Of a stretch of 64,000 bases of DNA, positions 57,578 to 64,000 are shown piece by piece. Origin of the DNA: Odiellus spinosus. Taxonomy: Eukaryota > Arthropoda > Arachnida > Opiliones > Phalangiidae. The stretch lies in the NCBI GenBank assembly GCA_963920705.1, contig OY987225.1:15315190-15379189 (forward strand), in the 5' to 3' direction. The notes under the pieces were generated by a model that saw only the letters and a list, made by a program, of their open reading frames with translations, did not search any database and had not been told where the DNA came from. The translations under genes and the position numbers were made by a program. Numbering within the stretch: position 1 is the stretch's first letter; each line of letters opens with the position of its first letter.

Positions 57578-57639
57578 TCTAGCTAAAAACCGAAGAGCTA
57601 GCCACAGCTCTTAAAAAAATGAACGCTTGCTTTCTGATT

Positions 57640-58720
57640 TCCGAAATTTCCAGTGATTTGTAGTGATTTAAGGAATTTATTAGATTTTTTTTTTTTTTTT
57701 TTTTTTCAAATTTCCAAATTTTGTTTGATTTCTTCAGGGTTCTGATATTTCTTTCGATTTCTTGTCATTTCTAATAGTTCTTCGACTTCCGATATATCTC
57801 ATGATTTCCTCAGTAGCTTATCAGCACCGATGTAGCTTTGGGACGACTAAACGAAATAAAAACAGATCGCCACTGGATTTCCCCTCATATTTCCGATATT
57901 TCTCATGATTTCTAATATTTTCGATATTTTTATGATTTCTAATATTTTCAGTATTTTTAGGATTTCTAATATTTTTGATATTTCCGATATTTTTAGGATT
58001 TGTAATATTTTCGATATTTCCGATGTTTTTATTATTTTTAATATTTTTTTATGATTTCTAATATCATTTTATGATTTCTAATATCATTTTATGATTTCTA
58101 ATATCATTTTATGATTTCTAATATCATTTTATGATTTCTAATATCATTTTATGATTTCTAATATCTTTTTATGATTTCTAATAGTTCTTGTAAATTCTAA
58201 TAATTCAGATATTTTATGATTTCTAATATTTCCGATATTTTATAATTTCTAATATTTTTTATGATTTCTAATATTTTTTATGATTTCTAATTTTTTTTAT
58301 GATTTCTAGTAGTTCTTATTAATTCTAATTCCGATATTTTATGATTTCTAGTAGTTCTTATTAATTCTAATTCCGATATTTTATGATTTCTAGTAGTTCT
58401 CATTAATTCTAATTCCGATATTTTATGATTTCTAATATTTTTTATGATATCTAAAATTTCTTATGATTTCTAATATTTCCTATTTTTATGATTTCTAAAA
58501 TTTCTTATGATTTCTAATATTTCCTATTTCTTATGATTTCTAATATTTCCTATTTCTTATGATTTCTAATATTTCCTATTTCTTATGATTTCTAATATTT
58601 CCTATTTCTTATGATTTCTAATATTTCCTATTTCTTATGATTTCTAATATTTCCTATTTCTTATGATTTCTAATATTTCCTATTTGTTATGATTTCGAAT
58701 ATTTCCGATTTCTTCTGGTG
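57640..58720. repeat. TGATTTCTAATAT-based satellite-like region
   Basis: Several higher-order units are built on one phrase: a 20-bp unit ATGATTTCTAATATCATTTT at 58047-58165, a unit with TAGTAGTTCTTATTAATTC at about 58300-58420, and a 26-bp unit with TTATGATTTCTAATATTTCC at 58500-58690. A T-run lies at 57687-57706. Confidence 0.85.
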
Positions 58721-60337
58721 AGGAACGTTAAAATGTACACGCCCAACTATAAACACTATATGATATATTTCGTTGCAAACTGGTTGAAAGTATTTTTTAT
58801 ATAACGGTTCACAAGTCATTCGCTTTATTTCAAACGTCAATAATGCCTTTTAAGGCATAATTTTATTATAATATATATAATTTGGAGAGCTATCTTGAAC
58901 GTTTTTTGCGAAGGTTAGCGAAGAAAGAACTGCACGTAAGACAAGTTTCGGTAAATTACAATGCCACGTAACAAATAACTAATAACATTAAAAAACAGTC
59001 ATTTGTTATCTTTTTTAAAAGTCCATCATTTGGATGGGTAATAGCTAGTTTCTAATTTTTCCGATATTTATTTTTAATATCGTGAGATCCATCAATACGG
59101 GAGTACATTTCTCGCTGCTTGTACAACTAATTTCTTAAAAACAAAAGCCGTGCACCCATTGATTTATTTCTCGAAAGGGTACTTTTTCCATGGAGGAACT
59201 ACAATGTATCAGCCCACATAAGGGCTCGGCGTTTGGATACAATTTTACTGTTTGATAAGGTGGCTCAAAAACTAAAAAAAACAAACAAAAATAAACAACA
59301 TCATTAAGAGATAATAAACATACCCCAGTTATTGTAATACAGTTTTTTCGTATCAATTATGCTTAATAAAATTGTATTAGTCTTCTGCTATCATAATATC
59401 ATATTTAAATTTCATTTTATTTTGTAAATAAATATTATGTAAACGTTCTACCAGCAGGTGACACTGTTAAATCGTATAAACCGTGTAGCGGCAAAAGTAA
59501 CCATATAGCTAGAAGTGTGCCACTCCTCTTTCTTTTTTTAACCTAATTATAAAATCAATTTTTAACATCGTCTACCTGGTTTCATTAGTTTTCTTGTTTA
59601 CAATTAGACTTGGGACGAGGAGAGGTAATATTTTAGTTTCCCAACTTGTTTACAATGTCAGGGGTCTAGCTATTTGACCATCTTGTTTATTCATTATTTT
59701 TCACGAAAATAAATTTATTATCCGAACGAATAACGCGGATAATAAAGATAAGGTGATTTTTGGATAAAAACGGATATGGATTGTTTTTTCCTTTATCTTC
59801 CAATAAGTTAAATCGAATTAAAAGTAGTCCATTTTTAATCTAACAGATAATATACATCAGAATTTAGTAGATTTTATCCAATAATTAAAAATTATACTAA
59901 TTCTGAGCTCTAGTTGAGCAGATGCACTCCAATAGGGCTATTTTCAGTTTGACCTAAAAAGCGTTTGGACTAAGTGCCGGTTTTTGGGTAACTAAGTTTC
60001 GAAACAATAAAATGAACAATCCCCTCATCAACAAAAAAAATATATATTAACCAATAATAGAATATTCACCCCTCCGCCGTCGAATGTAGTAGGTCAAAAT
60101 CTTAGTTTTTATCTTGAATTTAAAGTATTCAGGAAGTCAATGTGTTTTTTATCATAATCCGCTTTGTTTTTGAGTTACATAAAAACTTTAACAAAAGAGG
60201 TTGGCTAGATTAAATTCTAGTATAACTAATGCAGATTTTTCTATGATAAACCAATTTTTTAGTTATCAATCGGAACCAGCTTATCAATCCTCCACCAAAT
60301 GGTTCGGTTTAAAAGGTTGGAAAAGTGACACTAACGC
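58721..60337. other. No gene recognised; possible old family C end
   Basis: Near 59720-59915 there are TTATCCGAACGAATAACG, TTTTATCCAATAATT and TTCTGAGCTCTAG words that resemble a worn family C copy. No coding motif. Confidence 0.4.
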
Positions 60338-61166
60338 ATAGCTAGAGCTAGGAATTCGTTAATTGAATAATGTCAATCATATATTATGCGTTCGCGATAA
60401 AGTGTCTGAATTTAAGGCAAACTTTTTATTCATACTCATTTTTATAGGAAATTGTACGTTATACGATTCATTCCGATAAGGAAATTTGAAACTCGAGCTT
60501 CTTCGCGGATTTCAACCCAAATTAACGAATTCGATATATAAATACTCATAAACCAACTTCCAGGGCTACGGCCATTGGGGTACAAATATAATGATGAATT
60601 ATCACAATAGATGGCGCGCCTGCACCTATATCTCTCGCTCTTGTACCTATCCACGTATTGCACCCGTTTTTATAGAAACGCGTTGAGTTTCGAAGCGTGA
60701 GGGAGGGAATAACGCCTAGTTTGTCTCTCTCGTCATAGCTTAACCAATCAGAATAGGAACTACGATAGCGACATCTCTTAACAGATGGGTGCGTAAATAG
60801 TGTACCCCCATGACGCGACGCCACTGAAGTTCCTCTTCAATTTCGAATTCGTCTATTGAGATGCAGTAATTTAGTTCCTTTCAATTTATATGAAAATATA
60901 ATTATTACATTTCATTCTACACGGATTTCAACAAGCATCATATTTTTATCTTCTCATTATTCATTTAAATAAACGAGTAATTTTTTTATTAGTCAAACTT
61001 AAAATTTTATCTCCGGTTAATTCGTACACATTTGATACGCGTCTATTTATATAATTTGTGGTTTTATATTAACAAACTATTTATCCGAGATTAAAAAATG
61101 AGAAAAACCCTAGTTATTAATGGATGTCCTAAATTAATTCATTATCCGATTTCAAGCTTTAGCTTT
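60338..61166 (+). mobile_element. Family C element, copy 2, holding family A copy 4
   Basis: Begins AGCTAGAGCTAGGAATTCG, is interrupted at about 60528 by a complete family A element, resumes at about 60863 with AGTAATTTAGTTCC, and ends ATTATCCGATTTCAAGC. The order of blocks follows copy 1 at 30027-30577. Confidence 0.75.
60529..60862 (+). mobile_element. Family A element, copy 4, nested in family C
   Basis: A complete copy from CGAATTCGATATATAAATAC to TTTCGAATTCGTCTATTGA. It is uninterrupted at the family B insertion point (GACATCTCTTAACAGATG). Confidence 0.8.
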
Positions 61167-61739
61167 ACAAGCATGCGCGTAGGTGTACGAATATGGTAAC
61201 GCCAATTAGACTAAACAGTGAAGCAGGCGAAAATTTCTCTACAGTTCTTCCAAGCTTTTTCTTTATACGTCATTAAAGTCAAAAGCCTGAAACCAAAATG
61301 AAACGAGTTGATTTAATTTGATAAGTCATTAATAAAATTTTCCACGCAGAACACCCACTTTCCATTTTATGGCATTTTTTTTCTGCGTGCAAAACTCATC
61401 ACGCTTCAAGCGTAATGCTTGCTTCTCGGGAAAAATGTTATTAAATAATAAATTTCAGGATTATTCTTTAAAGCCTAAAATTTGCGGCGAAGCGTGAATC
61501 GAAAAACATTGAGGGCGATCAGAAAATTAAATTAAAATTATTTGCAACACCTGAAACAGATTAGGGACAAGCTTACTCGAAGGGAAATGCTTAGTCCTAG
61601 TGATGTTTATTAAAAGATTCAAAATTGTAGATTTCAGGGGGAGAAACCTAAAAATGGTCGCTACTTTATAATATTTTTTCCTGTTTAACAGCTAAACTAA
61701 TATTATTAGTTATATTGACAATTAACCATCACAGTCAAA

Positions 61740-62384
61740 CAGAGCTCGGAATTCTTCTAACTTTTGTTAATTGAATAAGACCATCGTGAATGTCAATCAG
61801 ATATTATCCGTTTCTTATTCGAGTTAACCTTTCTGAATGTAAGGCAAACCTTTTATTCGTACTCATAAATTGATACGCTATACGAGTTATTCGAGGGGGT
61901 CACTTGAGTTCAGCCTTGAACTCTTATGAACTCTGAGGTCAGCTTTGATAGTGTAGAGTTCAAACATTTTTTACACCTGAGTTCGCGGGTGTCTGCCCCC
62001 TCGGAGTTATTTGCCGATAAGCAAATTTGATACTCGAGTTTCTTCTCTGATTTTTACCCAAATTGAGATCTTGAAGCTGGAATGTTGTCATTTAGTCGGT
62101 TTCTTTCAGTTTAGATTAAAATGTAATTATTCTATTTTAATTCTACACGGATTTCGAGAAACGTCATATTTTTACCTTCGCATTAACCGTTTGAATAAAC
62201 GCGTACTTTGTTTATTAAGCTAAATTAAAATTTAATCTCTGTATAATTTTAATCCATTTGATACGCGTCTGTTTATATAATTTGTGGTTTTACGAATAAT
62301 TTATCCGAGATTAATATATCTGAAAAAAGACTAGTTATCAATGGATATGCTAAGTTATTCATTATTCGATTCCGAGCTTTACAC
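61740..62384 (+). mobile_element. Family C element, copy 3, holding family D copy 2
   Basis: Begins CAGAGCTCGGAATTC and ends CATTATTCGATTCCGAGC. Blocks CACGGATTTCGAGAAACG, TGAATAAACGCGTA and TATAATTTGTGG are in family order. A family D element interrupts it at 61892-62003. The 70-codon frame at 62011-62223 runs within it and is not a gene. Confidence 0.75.
61892..62003. mobile_element. Family D element, copy 2, with 8-bp target duplication
   Basis: Ends CGAGGGGGTCAC and, inverted, CGAGGGGGCAGAC. Perfect 8-bp GAGTTATT lies on both sides (61884-61891 and 62004-62011), and the family C copy at 30027 has GAGTTATT only once. This is direct evidence of insertion with an 8-bp duplication, as hAT and some related transposases make. 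Confidence 0.85.
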
Positions 62385-63345
62385 GCGGGCTCTTTCTTCC
62401 TTAATAACTCTTCTAACTGTATATAAATTACCTTGATAATAATAGAATATCATGATCCTTTTAAGCCTAACATGTTTACAGTCCAGTATCCTTCTAATAC
62501 GTACTTTCATTAACTTAATATGGCACAAGGAATACTCTAAGACAACATTTTATTTGGAAAAAACCGCGCAGTACTTCGAAATTTATATTTCTGGGCGAAA
62601 CCGGGCTATTAACTAACGACTGAAAAATATTTTAAAAAAGGCTTAAAGTATAGAAAAGCGAGACACTTTTAGAGTTTTGGTTGTCGAAACGACATTAATT
62701 TTGACAACTAATTGAGAACTCTATCTTTCTAACCACTTTAATTTTCTTTTCAAAATTAGAATTCTAATCTAGAATTTCAACCATCGGCTTTGAAACTTTT
62801 TACGAAGAGTGGTTTTCTTTTATTTTCCCCATTATTATCACATATTGAATTATAAGGAGTGCAGTTCTTTTATCTTGAAAGCCTCCCTCTCGCACATTTC
62901 TTGAATAAAATTTAGATTAAATCTTTCTAGTAAAAGAGTCTAGTGCACATTCTACCATTTTCTATACACTAAGTGGAGAGCGAAATATCTTTTTTTTTTT
63001 TTTTTTTTTTGAAGTAAGAAAGGTTTTGGCATTGAAGACAGGAACTCACTTAGCGCGAGTACCTCATTATTCTCATTTAATTAATAATTCAAAATAGTTT
63101 GTTCTCGATTAAGTAGAGGGAAATTGAAGTTTCGCTTAATTGAAGCATCTCCTTTTCTCAAATTTATCAAATTCGAATTAAAGGAATTATAGTCACGCTA
63201 CTTCACAATTGAAAGATTTTCAACAGTTAAACGAATAAATCATATTCTCTGAAGGAAGTTATTTTGTATCAGTGGGATTTTGAAATAAACATTTATTTTT
63301 ATTGTGAGTTTATCGGATTTTCCTTAAAGGGAGAATGCACCCTAA
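62385..63345. other. No gene recognised; T-run
   Basis: A T-run of about 22 lies at 62989-63010. No coding motif or matching repeat noticed. GGGAGAATGCACCCTAACAA at 63330-63349 matches the first 20 bases of family B, then the likeness ends. Confidence 0.45.
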
Positions 63346-63359
63346 CAACACGGCTTGTA

Positions 63360-63495
63360 TCCCATACGACCGAATTCCCATTCGACCAAAAAACCGTTTT
63401 GGCGGATTTTGGATTAGGTCCAATGGGACAATCCCATTGAACCGAATAAACTGCATTTCTCCGATTCAGGATTCGGTTCAATGGGACAATAAGTT
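63360..63495. repeat. Family I fragment, both orientations
   Basis: CCCATACGACCGAATTCCCA on the left and GGATTCGGTTCAATGGGACA on the right are inverted phrases around a short centre. No CCTAA core. The two opposed open frames here come from the repeat. Confidence 0.6.
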
Positions 63496-64000
63496 TTGTT
63501 TAAATATACCCGCTGAAATTAAAAATAAATTCCCTTTATAAAGGGACTTGCTGATTTATATTTATATTTTTAAGTCATATTTATTACGTAAGATTGATTC
63601 GATCGGGTGCAGTATATATTTGTATTATTTATTCTACAATTCTATAAATAATTATCAAAACTTGTTTCTTCACGACAAGACTTTTTATCGAAAAATATGA
63701 ACTTCATTTATAGCTTATGAATATATCGATTCTACGATTAAGTGGTACAATGCTTAGAATTTTGAAGAGTAGTTCACAACGAAAACTAAAAACCCAGCCC
63801 AGCCCAAGATAACCCAACCAACCCAAAATGGACTAACACATGGCCGCGAGTAAAAGGCGAGAATTAGAAGAGTCTCTGAGCCTTTGCTAGTGATGATCTT
63901 AAACATTAAGTGATTCGCAATTATTATGGGTATAAAATGTATCTAAAGAACCCCAGCTGTCTGAAGGCTGGCGCCAAGTTAAAGGTTGATCTTTCTTTAT
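63496..64000. other. No gene recognised
   Basis: AT-rich, with a CCCAGCCCAGCCC-like and AACCCAACCAACCC stretch near 63790-63825 that resembles a family G core. It runs off the window. Confidence 0.4.

Noticed and set aside
57219..57614. 131-codon frame with a repeating peptide
   Set aside because: Product of the 14-bp minisatellite, open in three frames.
57246..58700. CRISPR-like array
   Set aside because: Units are directly adjacent with no unique spacers, in an animal genome; these are minisatellites.
62989..63010. T-run as the tail of an inserted retroposon
   Set aside because: No LINE or SINE body or target duplication could be found beside it; the same holds for 4780-4810 and 39397-39432.

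Overview
The window reads as repeat-dense, AT-rich nuclear DNA of an invertebrate, probably an arthropod. The basis is the many CCTAA/TTAGG-type runs, which match the insect and general arthropod telomere motif, together with BEL/Pao and Ty3/gypsy retroelements, an ISL2EU-type DNA transposon, a PIF-Harbinger remnant and a hAT relic. I cannot name a species. I found no intact host protein gene, no rRNA and no functional tRNA. Nearly everything that can be recognised is a mobile element or its debris.

Layout. 1-4317: a large diverged palindrome (family E) with a foldback core and a telomere-like minisatellite. 5360-5515: a short hairpin element (family D). 5869-8692: a 2.8 kb element with ~0.7 kb inverted arms. 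9133-9811: an inverted-minisatellite element (family G). 13953-14646: a PIF-Harbinger derivative carrying a MADF-like exon. 14959-21344: a gypsy-type LTR element whose pol is replaced by an oppositely oriented BEL/Pao gag-pol. 22803-23340: inverted-minisatellite family J. 23365-25290: a hAT transposase relic next to nested families A and B. 25686-27128: second E copy. 29447-30577: families A and C. 31060-35070: an ISL2EU-like transposon with a SWIM-tailed transposase and ~1 kb inverted arms that duplicate the end of the transposase gene. 37119-43936: families I, K, L, G, A and H; H carries a tRNA-Arg-like sequence. 45505-48356: third E copy inside its own inverted repeat. 49282-50426: a hAT-type non-autonomous element with a perfect 8-bp target duplication. 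53440-55589: truncated G and a fourth foldback E. 57246-58700: minisatellites. 59720-62384: families C, A and D nested in one another.

The most unusual pattern is one shared architecture in families G, H, I and J: short phrase-like minisatellites (about 15-20 bp units, most containing AATGGGAA) run inward as inverted arms around a core rich in CCTAA/TTAGG. The families share the layout but differ in the phrase. This could be a class of hairpin element with telomere-like cores. Two other strong observations are the gypsy/BEL chimera and the foldback ISL2EU element.

Insertion order can be read from nesting: D and A sit inside C, B sits inside A, and E sits inside B. Protein names rest on motifs read by eye; no database search was possible.
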